Shown piece by piece: positions 15,557 to 21,989 of a stretch of 21,989 nucleotides of DNA. The notes beneath the pieces are model-generated. The model was not told the DNA's origin. It did not search any database and saw only the letters and a list, made by a program, of their open reading frames with translations. The position numbers and the translations under genes are program-made. This DNA is from a virus. The stretch is from positions 1 to 21,989 of the IMG/VR virus record IMGVR_UViG_3300048036_000441; one strand, written 5' to 3'. Position 1 is the first letter of the stretch; every line of letters starts with the position of its first letter.

Positions 15557-17740
15557 ATGGCAATTAATATAAAAGAATTATTCGACGCAGATGCAGATAA
15601 TATTAAAGTTGATAAAATAAATTACAATTTCGATCAGCTATTAGCATCAGGCGGAGGCCCAATCGGCATTAAAGGAAATGATGGTCAAAGTGGTCAAACT
15701 GGTCAAAAAGGTGACACGGGTAACACCGGATCTAAAGGTGAAGTTGGAGATAAAGGAGACTCTGGTGCAAGTTCTAGTCTATGGGCAGCCGATGTCGTAG
15801 TAGATGGTGGAGCAGAAGTAAGAGTACTTAGACCAATTGATATAGATCCAGACCCTGCTGAGGATCCTGATTCAATAGCAGGCAGAAGAACAAGAGTAGT
15901 TTTAGGAGATGATACTTATACAAATCCTATTCCTGCCCCTGATACACCTACTTCTCTTTTAACTTTAATAAATCCACCAGTTGCAAATGGAGATATAACT
16001 ACTCAAATTATATTATTAAATGAGGAAACAGGTTCTCCAAAGGAATTTAAAATTACGACTGATTATACAAGTGGTTCTGGAACTACAATGACTTTAACCG
16101 CACTCGCTGCTGCGTCTGGAGAAGAGAGTAATTTAAATATAACAATACCTAATAAAATAAACATTCTTAGTGAAGAAACTAAAGTAGATTCAAATACTGA
16201 AACTCACATAAATTCAAATGGGGACATTAATATAAAGAATAACAACTCAGGTGACATTAACATAGGGGATTTAGCTGATACTGCGAATGTTTATATAAAA
16301 AGTGAATTACTAAGTCAAATAGAATCTGATGGAATAATAAATCTATCTTCACCAGACATTAATATAGTATCATTAAATGGAACTATTGATTTAACATCGT
16401 TTGGAGGAGATGTTTCGATTAATTCTGATACTATTTCAGCACTCACAACTTCTACCATAGAACTTGCAGGAAGTAATATTAGTATAAAAGGTTCTGCCAG
16501 TGGACAAGGAGTTGATATAGAAGCTGAATCTGGATATGGAGGAAGAATAAACTTAATTGTAGGAGGTTCTACAAAATTTAAATTAGAATCCTCTTTAAGT
16601 ACTTCGAATCAATCAATATATATGGCACCTACTGGTTTAACTTTAGGTGGAACATGGGATCAGGTTAATGGAGGCGTGCCGGCTACTGGTTTAGTAGCAG
16701 ACGTCGATGTAGACTTAGGACATGGTATTAGGTTTCCACAAGGCTCAAATTCTAATTTAGGAGGAGATAGCGCAGCTGCAAATTATGGATCTGCTATAGA
16801 GCAAAGAACTTTTGCTGATTATTTTTATAATCCGGATGTTAATTTATGGGGAGCAAGTAGCACTATGAAATATGCAAGTCCTCTAAAATGTTTAAATTTA
16901 CAAAATACAACATCCGGTACACCGTTTGATCCTACAACTACACCAGATGCTCCATTATGGTATAATGAAGGAGCTAGTGTTAATGGTTGGGGATCTGTAG
17001 TCGATCATCAAAGAAACTTATACAGTAATCTTATATCTTCTTCAAATTATGGTAATTTTGCATATGTAAAAACTGGTAATTTAATAAATGCATGGGGAGA
17101 GATTATAGTCGGCTCTAACACTGTAGCACCTACCGTAACACCTAATACTGGAGGAGCTTATCCAGCTGATGCACATGCAGATTATTGGTCTTATTATAGT
17201 GTAGTAGACCCTCAGTTTTCGAATACTGTTCAGTTTTCAAGAGATAGACAAGCTTTGATGTTATTATTAAATTTAGCTGGAGAGTTTCCTTATTTAAACT
17301 CTTCTAAAACAGCAGTGCACGTTGACGTACAGGTAAAGGCAGATAGTGATGGAGGATTTTTTACTGGATATGGGCATAGCTCATCTGGGCGTGGATCTGA
17401 ATTTCCGGGAACTGTACCTAATCCTATCACTTCTATTGAAAATGGACTTTCACATCTCATTGATATAAAGGGAATAATTAATCCAAATTCTAATAGAATT
17501 GTATTTTTATATGATAGTATGAATCCTAATAGAAAGGAACTAGGAGATACGGGTGATGGCCAGGTTAATGACATATACACTCAAGGATTAAGCCCTTCTA
17601 TGGTTTATCAACCTAATGCAGATTGGTTTCCAGGTATTACTTTAAGATTTAAGTTTACAATGCCAACTCATATAAATTCATACAATAATCGCGTTGTTAA
17701 TACTTCTAATTCTTCTAATTTATCTAATATTAATGATTAA
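15557..17740 (+). CDS. Collagen-repeat tail fibre with beta-solenoid shaft
   Basis: This is a 727-residue fibre protein. Residues 1-33 form a short N-terminal docking segment (DKINYNFDQLLASGG). Residues 34-72 are 13 uninterrupted Gly-X-Y triplets (GPIGIKGNDG onwards), a collagen-like triple helix that forces trimerisation. Residues about 199-345 show dense short alternating strands (GDINIKNNNSGDINIGD; SSPDINIVSLNGTIDLTS; STIELAGSNISIKGS), as in trimeric beta-solenoid needles and fibre shafts. The C-terminal 380 residues are Gly/Ser/Tyr/Trp-rich and probably form the globular receptor-binding tip. The very C-terminus is a low-complexity Ser/Asn run (NTSNSSNLSNIND). Expected location is the phage tail or baseplate surface. 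The stop overlaps the next ATG (TAATG). No chaperone gene or intramolecular chaperone motif is recognisable. Confidence 0.75.
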   Translation: MAINIKELFDADADNIKVDKINYNFDQLLASGGGPIGIKGNDGQSGQTGQKGDTGNTGSKGEVGDKGDSGASSSLWAADVVVDGGAEVRVLRPIDIDPDPAEDPDSIAGRRTRVVLGDDTYTNPIPAPDTPTSLLTLINPPVANGDITTQIILLNEETGSPKEFKITTDYTSGSGTTMTLTALAAASGEESNLNITIPNKINILSEETKVDSNTETHINSNGDINIKNNNSGDINIGDLADTANVYIKSELLSQIESDGIINLSSPDINIVSLNGTIDLTSFGGDVSINSDTISALTTSTIELAGSNISIKGSASGQGVDIEAESGYGGRINLIVGGSTKFKLESSLSTSNQSIYMAPTGLTLGGTWDQVNGGVPATGLVADVDVDLGHGIRFPQGSNSNLGGDSAAANYGSAIEQRTFADYFYNPDVNLWGASSTMKYASPLKCLNLQNTTSGTPFDPTTTPDAPLWYNEGASVNGWGSVVDHQRNLYSNLISSSNYGNFAYVKTGNLINAWGEIIVGSNTVAPTVTPNTGGAYPADAHADYWSYYSVVDPQFSNTVQFSRDRQALMLLLNLAGEFPYLNSSKTAVHVDVQVKADSDGGFFTGYGHSSSGRGSEFPGTVPNPITSIENGLSHLIDIKGIINPNSNRIVFLYDSMNPNRKELGDTGDGQVNDIYTQGLSPSMVYQPNADWFPGITLRFKFTMPTHINSYNNRVVNTSNSSNLSNIND
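15656..15772 (+). repeat. Collagen-like Gly-X-Y repeat, 13 triplets
   Basis: Thirteen in-frame triplets with Gly in each first place: PI, IK, ND, QS, QT, QK, DT, NT, SK, EV, DK, DS, AS in the X-Y places. Only one Pro is present; stability probably comes from Lys/Asp/Glu/Gln pairs, as in other bacterial and phage collagens. Confidence 0.9.
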
Positions 17741-18543
17741 TGATAATGGTTAAAAAAATAGAAATAAAGCCAATACATTTTATAGCTGTTATTTTAGTGC
17801 TTATTATAATACTAATGCATCAATGTAACAGGAATGGTAAAATAAAAGCTATTAATAAAGGTTTAGAAAATAAAGTTGAAAGAGTAGAGGCTAATGTTAT
17901 TGCAAGTAAAGATAGTATTAAGTACTATAAAAATGAAAATGACTATTTAGTTAGTGAGATAAGCTCATATGAGTTTACTGCTGAAGAATTAAAAAATGAA
18001 GCAAATAATTTATATGCAAAATATGAAGATGCTTTAGGAGATATTAAAAAACTTAAAAGAGTTAATCAGTTATTAAGTGCTGAAATCAGTATTAAAGAAA
18101 CTGATACGGTTTATGCATTTATTGAAAGCGATTCAGTTTTGTATTTTAATGATTCTACTGATTATGGAGATGGGAATTGGAGAAAATGGAATAGTAAAAT
18201 TAGCTTGTTTGAAAAAGATAATAAATTAACAGGTGCTTTAAATAGTTTTAGCTATGAACAAGGAATTAAGTTATACTCAAGTGTTGAGGAAATTGACGGA
18301 ATTAAAAAAATTAATATCGCTACAAAATATCCTGGTTTAACTTTTAATAGTATTGAAGGTATTAGTCTTATTGAAGATGAGATAAATAAAGCAAAAGAAG
18401 AAAATAAAAGTAAAGTTAGATTAGGCTTAGGTGTAGGTTATGGTTTAACATTTACTACTGGCAATTTAGTATATCATGGCCCACAGGTTGGAGTGTTTTT
18501 AACATATACACCAAAATTGTTTAATTTTAAAAGAGATAAATAA
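17740..18543 (+). CDS. Membrane-anchored coiled-coil protein, possible spanin-like protein
   Basis: This is a 267-residue protein. Residues 1-10 are basic, then 11-26 form one strongly hydrophobic segment (PIHFIAVILVLIIILM) ending in HQC. There is no lipobox, so it should stay as an N-in/C-out inner-membrane anchor. Residues about 34-110 are Lys/Glu/Asn-rich with heptad spacing, a probable periplasmic coiled coil. A mixed middle follows. Residues about 224-262 read VRLGLGVGYGLTFTTGN, then GPQVGVFLTYTPKLF, a Gly/aromatic beta segment. Bacteroidota phages often carry proteins of this plan (TM, coiled coil, GVGxGY-type end) that are suspected Rz-like lysis proteins; this link is from memory. Alternative: a tail or host-envelope membrane protein. 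The start overlaps the fibre stop (TAATG); an ATG two codons later, at 17746, is also possible. Confidence 0.6.
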   Translation: MIMVKKIEIKPIHFIAVILVLIIILMHQCNRNGKIKAINKGLENKVERVEANVIASKDSIKYYKNENDYLVSEISSYEFTAEELKNEANNLYAKYEDALGDIKKLKRVNQLLSAEISIKETDTVYAFIESDSVLYFNDSTDYGDGNWRKWNSKISLFEKDNKLTGALNSFSYEQGIKLYSSVEEIDGIKKINIATKYPGLTFNSIEGISLIEDEINKAKEENKSKVRLGLGVGYGLTFTTGNLVYHGPQVGVFLTYTPKLFNFKRDK

Positions 18544-18546
18544 ATT

Positions 18547-20538
18547 ATGGCAGAAAGTTCAAGATATTATAAAATTGATAATGATATACTCTTAGAGGTT
18601 ATCTATCATGACCAATCTGATCCTTCTTCTTATGAAATAGAAGTTGACGATAATGGTAGTGAGATAAAAATATTAGATACTGTTCAAGGAGATTCAACTC
18701 AATCAAGACATCTTATACATGAACTTGGCAGTTTAGTAGTAAACTTTGATGTAACTGAAGATGGTGCATATGTTGCCGTTGAAGGATTTGCCGCAAGAAC
18801 TTTATTATTAGAAGCTGGTAAAACTTATAAATTTAATTTAAGTGCACTTTCTACTCCATCAGATTTTTCAATTACAGGTACTAACAATGGCGCAGGTTTA
18901 GTTGGAACAACATTTGTTTATATCCCTGCAAATACAGGTAATTACGAATATAAATTAACTAATTATATAGGTGGTAAAGTAACTGTTGGTAATGTTGCAA
19001 ATCCATTATTTGCAACGCCAGATGAAGAGACTGGAAATAGTATAGTAACAGGCTCTGGCAGTATTGAAAGATACCATGCTGTAAAAGTTAATGAAAATAA
19101 ATACGCTCTTTTAGATAGTACAGACATATTTATAGATAGTGTTGAATGGACAGGTTCTGATTCAGCAGATTTATTAGCTAGTCAAACTAATGCTACTAAT
19201 GTTGTTAATACAATTAAATATGATAAAGTAAGACTTCATTTAAGGAGTGGTTTTAGTTTTGCAGCAAGAGGCTATGAAGGTTTTTTATTCGAAGTAAAAA
19301 CTAATAGAACTTCAGGAGTTCAAAACTTCTTAACACAGGCTGTTTATTTAAACACATCAAGTTTTGAAATTAAAAATCCTAGACCTTTTATTTTAAGTGA
19401 AACTTTATATAGTAATTTTATAGAGATTAAATTACCAACACTAAAGAGTCAATACAGTGATTTTGAAGATTTATTCTATGACAATGGAACAGGTGCTAGT
19501 GATTTAGATACTACTTCAAATTATGATATTTCTTTAAAGTTAATTGACAACATAGAAGATACGGCTGGTATTGATTATATTTACACAGGAGAAGAAACTA
19601 ATTTTATAGTTGCTAAAGAAGATGAATTCCAAGATTTTACAGTTGTTGTAGAAGAGGCAGTAGATGGAGACTACTTTGAAATATATGGTGAAAAAGATAA
19701 TAGCGCTGCTGATTTTGAGGCTTATGTTATTAATAGAATAGCAACAAGTTCTGATGATATTTCAGTTATATTTGATATTATAGTAAATGAACAAATAGGT
19801 ACAAGTTTTATAGAGACTTATGCGACTTCAATTACACAGACTCAAGATTTTGAAGAGCCAATTCAGTTTAGGCCTATTATAAAAAATGCAAATAATGCTG
19901 TAAGTTTTATGATTGATGTAACAATGAGAATTTATAATCAAACTGATAATACTCAAATTGTAAAAAGAGGAAGTTTAATAGGTAACAACGCCCCTAAATA
20001 TGGTAAGAGATTAATGAGAGTAAATATAGCATCGAGTGCTAATTTAACTAGAGTTTACAATACTCTTCCAAATTTACAGGCTACAAGAAATGTTGCACAG
20101 GTAGTTAATGCTAGTTTACCTAAAGCTCAGGTAAAATACGCACCAGCATTTGTTGAAAGATTGAATGTTGTTGTAAATGTTGGTAATGTAACTATTGAAG
20201 ATGGGCAAATAAGTTCTATTAATAATGATGAGGGATTAGAAATATCTCCATTTGATACATATATTAAGTTTAGTGTTTCTAAAATAGACAACGGTGAAAG
20301 AAAATCAGTTTCATTTACTAACTTAAAACATGTTAAACTTAATTTTGCTGATGGAATTTACTTTAACAATATTACAAGTTTTAAAGATGTTGATTTATCT
20401 AAGGGTGAAGTATTATTTAAAATAGATAAAGCTAATGCTACTAAATTACAAGGTTTAAATAATAAAAAATACTATATTTCAATAGATAATGGTAGCACTG
20501 AAACTATGGTATTTACAGGTGAATACTCGGCAATATGA
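18547..20538 (+). CDS. Virion structural protein with beta-sandwich modules, unknown role
   Basis: This is a 663-residue acidic, beta-rich protein starting three bases after the previous stop. The N-terminus begins MAESSRYYKIDNDILLEVIY. Residues about 75-145 form a compact module (AARTLLLEAGKTYKFNLS, FVYIPANTGNYEYKL, GGKVTVGN) that recalls a cupredoxin-like beta-sandwich without the copper-binding His/Cys/Met residues. The middle has several beta domains with many Asp/Glu loops. The final 130 residues include VGNVTIEDGQISSIN and another beta domain. No signal peptide, membrane segment or catalytic motif is visible. Overlap ATGA with the tail-tube-like gene downstream suggests coupled expression, so a tail or baseplate part is likely (inference). 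I do not recognise a named T4 counterpart. Confidence 0.5.
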   Translation: MAESSRYYKIDNDILLEVIYHDQSDPSSYEIEVDDNGSEIKILDTVQGDSTQSRHLIHELGSLVVNFDVTEDGAYVAVEGFAARTLLLEAGKTYKFNLSALSTPSDFSITGTNNGAGLVGTTFVYIPANTGNYEYKLTNYIGGKVTVGNVANPLFATPDEETGNSIVTGSGSIERYHAVKVNENKYALLDSTDIFIDSVEWTGSDSADLLASQTNATNVVNTIKYDKVRLHLRSGFSFAARGYEGFLFEVKTNRTSGVQNFLTQAVYLNTSSFEIKNPRPFILSETLYSNFIEIKLPTLKSQYSDFEDLFYDNGTGASDLDTTSNYDISLKLIDNIEDTAGIDYIYTGEETNFIVAKEDEFQDFTVVVEEAVDGDYFEIYGEKDNSAADFEAYVINRIATSSDDISVIFDIIVNEQIGTSFIETYATSITQTQDFEEPIQFRPIIKNANNAVSFMIDVTMRIYNQTDNTQIVKRGSLIGNNAPKYGKRLMRVNIASSANLTRVYNTLPNLQATRNVAQVVNASLPKAQVKYAPAFVERLNVVVNVGNVTIEDGQISSINNDEGLEISPFDTYIKFSVSKIDNGERKSVSFTNLKHVKLNFADGIYFNNITSFKDVDLSKGEVLFKIDKANATKLQGLNNKKYYISIDNGSTETMVFTGEYSAI

Positions 20539-21086
20539 TTTTAGATAGTAGAAATAATTCATTTGATTTTAGGTTTCCTAGGAAATTTATACCTCAAGAA
20601 ATTGTAGACAAATATAAACCTTATTTAAATAAAATACCAGGTAACTTATTTGAAGACCCTATTGATTTTATTAATTACGGAATTCAGTCTATTAATTTAC
20701 CAGGAATTTCGTATGATCCAGTAAGCCAAGCAGATAACGATGGAACTGTTCGTTATTTTAGGGGAAAGGTGCCAATTCAAAATACTATTAACAGGCAGTT
20801 TACTGTGACTATGCAATTAATGGATGGCTATATTAATTATTGGATGATGACAGATATTTTGTTATATTATTATGCGCCTACTACTAAGCAAAAACATATT
20901 AATGATTTAAAATTAGGTATATTAGACGCTGAAGATCTAGTACTTGCTAATATTACTCTTGAAAAACCAATCTTAAATCAGATAAGTGAATTAAACTTAA
21001 ATATGGCAGAGAACGTTGCTGAGTTTAATACATTTGATTTAAATTTTTACTACAATAAATTCCATATTAAAATTGATGTAGATTAA
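20535..21086 (+). CDS. Tail-tube-fold protein (T4 gp19-like)
   Basis: This 183-residue protein is close to T4 gp19 (163 residues). The order of segments follows gp19: an early FDFRF strand, then YGIQSINLPGISYDPV (gp19 has an 'ALPAG' turn here), a NRQFTVTMQL strand before a helix with YWMMTDILLYYY, then ITLEKPILNQISELNLNM and FNTFDLNFYYN at the end. The last two match gp19's 'KGLWPTNVGELQLDW...QTFEVTLALDY' pattern: a strand, the 'P..(I/V).EL.L' turn and a final strand. Tube proteins stack as hexamers to form the DNA channel; related folds occur in the gp48/gp54 tube initiators, so it could be one of those or a baseplate hub ring instead. The ATG overlaps the upstream stop (ATGA). Confidence 0.58.
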   Translation: MILDSRNNSFDFRFPRKFIPQEIVDKYKPYLNKIPGNLFEDPIDFINYGIQSINLPGISYDPVSQADNDGTVRYFRGKVPIQNTINRQFTVTMQLMDGYINYWMMTDILLYYYAPTTKQKHINDLKLGILDAEDLVLANITLEKPILNQISELNLNMAENVAEFNTFDLNFYYNKFHIKIDVD

Positions 21087-21100
21087 AAGATATATAACCT

Positions 21101-21469
21101 ATGAAAACATTTATAGAATATTTAGAAGAAAATAAAGTTACTCAAAGAGAGATGCAACTTTTAACAGAAGGTTTTCAACAAGAATGGACTCCTGAATTGG
21201 AAGAAAAAGTAGATCAAGCTGTCGATGCTTTTTTAAATGAATACAGAGATGAAAATGGAGAATTAGACGTTGATAGATTTAATAATGAAATGACTAACGA
21301 AGGTCTTTTAGGTTCTATTGTAGGTGGTCTTGCTGGTTTTGCTTTAGGAAAATCTATTGGAAAGATGGTAGCTAAAGTATTAGGCGTACAAAAAGGAGTA
21401 CTATATGATTTATTAACTTCACGACTCGTTGGAACTGCAATAGGTGCAACCATGGGTAAAAGATTTTAA
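21101..21469 (+). CDS. Small glycine-zipper protein, possible processed capsid-interior protein
   Basis: This is a 122-residue protein. Residues 1-22 form a charged amphipathic helix (MKTFIEYLEENK...). It resembles the N-terminal core-targeting peptides of T4-like internal head proteins. L21-T22-E23 before G24 fits the T4 prohead protease rule (L/I-x-E, cut before Gly/Ala). Residues 28-67 are acidic and helical. Residues 71-87 have Gly at every fourth place (G71, 75, 79, 83, 87), with a second run at G111, 115, 119: a glycine zipper, as in membrane-inserting or oligomerising helices. Two hydrophobic hairpin-like helices are likely (71-95 and 100-119). Candidates are an ejected membrane-active protein, a holin-like protein or a structural channel; none is proven. 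It starts 14 bases after the tail-tube-like gene. Confidence 0.6.
   Translation: MKTFIEYLEENKVTQREMQLLTEGFQQEWTPELEEKVDQAVDAFLNEYRDENGELDVDRFNNEMTNEGLLGSIVGGLAGFALGKSIGKMVAKVLGVQKGVLYDLLTSRLVGTAIGATMGKRF
21311..21361 (+). repeat. Glycine zipper, five Gly at four-residue spacing
   Basis: The codons for residues 71-87 (GSIVGGLAGFALGKSIG) place Gly at 71, 75, 79, 83 and 87. Such GxxxG runs pack helices tightly in membranes. Confidence 0.75.
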
Positions 21470-21470
21470 T

Positions 21471-21989
21471 ATGAATTTTATCACAATTGATTTTTCTTTA
21501 AATTCTCCAGGTATTTGTGTTTTTAATAGTAACACAGAACAATATCATTTTATTTCTTATTTAAAAAGATCAGGTACAAAGAAGGCTATTAAAATGCAAG
21601 AAGACTTTGCCTTAATAGGAGGCGTTACTCTTGTCTTTCAACCTGATTGGGAAACTCATGTAGATTATTCAAGTGTTGAGCTCGCAAAAATTAAGCGATA
21701 TGATATTATGTCAAATGATATTATCGAACTAATTACAAAGCACATAGATAAAGAAGACTCTTTTAAGATAGCATTTGAAGGGGTATCTTATGGTAGTTCT
21801 GCTGGGACTAATAATATTATTGATATGGCAGCCGCGGCATCTATTCTTAAGATTAAACTTCTCAAATACTTTAAGCCCGAAGACATTTTAACAATTGCTC
21901 CTTCAACAATTAAAAAACATGCGGGTAAAGGTAATATGAATAAGCTTGCTTTATGGGAAGTTTTTATAAATAATTCTACAGGTGAAAAA
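21471..21989 (+). CDS. RuvC-like Holliday junction resolvase (RNase H fold), 3' end missing
   Basis: An ATG at 21471, one base after the previous stop, opens a frame that runs off the right edge; 173 codons are visible. Strand 1 reads MNFITIDFSLNSPGICVF, with D7 in the place of the first catalytic Asp of RuvC-type resolvases (D-x-S, then a second strand). Residues 100-107 (IAFEGVSYGS) put E103 at the second acidic position. A Gly/Ser/Ala-rich helix follows (TNNIIDMAAAASILKIKL), then ILTIAPSTIKKHAGKGNMNK, matching the 'P...(V/I)KK...G.G...K' step before the last acidic helix. The remaining acidic residues should lie beyond 21989. Expected role: cutting branched DNA before or during packaging, or recombination. 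A related RNase H-fold nuclease is possible. Between strands 1 and 2 there is an unusual 40-residue insertion (about 35-75). Confidence 0.68.
   Translation, partial: MNFITIDFSLNSPGICVFNSNTEQYHFISYLKRSGTKKAIKMQEDFALIGGVTLVFQPDWETHVDYSSVELAKIKRYDIMSNDIIELITKHIDKEDSFKIAFEGVSYGSSAGTNNIIDMAAAASILKIKLLKYFKPEDILTIAPSTIKKHAGKGNMNKLALWEVFINNSTGEK

Noticed and set aside
17290-17580. 96-codon - strand frame opposite the collagen-like fibre
   Set aside because: Antisense shadow; Ser/Pro-rich with no motif.
15557-17740. Diversity-generating retroelement variable region in the fibre tip
   Set aside because: No reverse transcriptase, template repeat or second copy of the 3' end is visible in the window.
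21214-21453. 79-codon - strand frame opposite the glycine-zipper gene
   Set aside because: Antisense shadow of Gly/Ala/Lys codons; the + strand frame has clear helical design.
1-21989. tRNA, CRISPR array, integrase, insertion sequence or defence genes
   Set aside because: Nearly every base is in a + strand structural gene; no such signature was seen on either strand.

Overview
The window reads as a block of late, virion-structural genes from a contractile-tailed (T4-like, myovirus-type) phage. All genes lie on the + strand and are packed almost end to end: stop/start overlaps (TAATG, ATGA) or gaps of 2-17 bases, with one gap of 62 bases. Base composition is strongly AT-rich (about 30% G+C by eye). 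None of the starts has a recognisable Shine-Dalgarno sequence. Instead several have A-rich leaders, four of them with the same 9-mer AAAAATAAA. That pattern is typical of Bacteroidota (for example Flavobacteriia) and their phages, so a marine or aquatic flavobacterial host is my inference; nothing in the window identifies the host directly.

Left part (1-4588): the 3' part of a gp6-like baseplate wedge gene (baseplate J-type motifs), a small basic protein, and a 915-residue protein that carries the core motif of the P2 gpI / T4 gp7 wedge family plus Ig/PKD-like domains and three Trp-rich repeats. The gp6-then-gp7 order matches T4, where two gp6 and one gp7 form the wedge heterotrimer.

Middle part (4601-17740): a short fibre-like protein, three large proteins of 648, 1192 and 1602 residues that I can only call virion structural (one has an FnIII-like region), and a 727-residue collagen-repeat plus beta-solenoid fibre. 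The one real intergenic gap (10684-10745) lies before the 1602-residue gene and holds an AT inverted repeat and promoter-like sequences.

Right part (17740-21989): a membrane-anchored coiled-coil protein with a C-terminal glycine/aromatic beta segment (possible spanin-like or envelope protein), a 663-residue structural protein, a tail-tube-fold protein (gp19-like layout), a small protein with a perfect glycine zipper and a possible prohead-protease site, and the 5' part of a RuvC/RNase H-fold resolvase-like gene cut by the right edge.

As a whole this is a baseplate, fibre and tail assembly region. No tRNA, CRISPR, insertion sequence, integrase or defence system is visible. The least explained items are the glycine-zipper protein, the membrane/coiled-coil protein, the Trp-rich triplicate in the gp7-like protein, and the giant structural proteins of unknown role.
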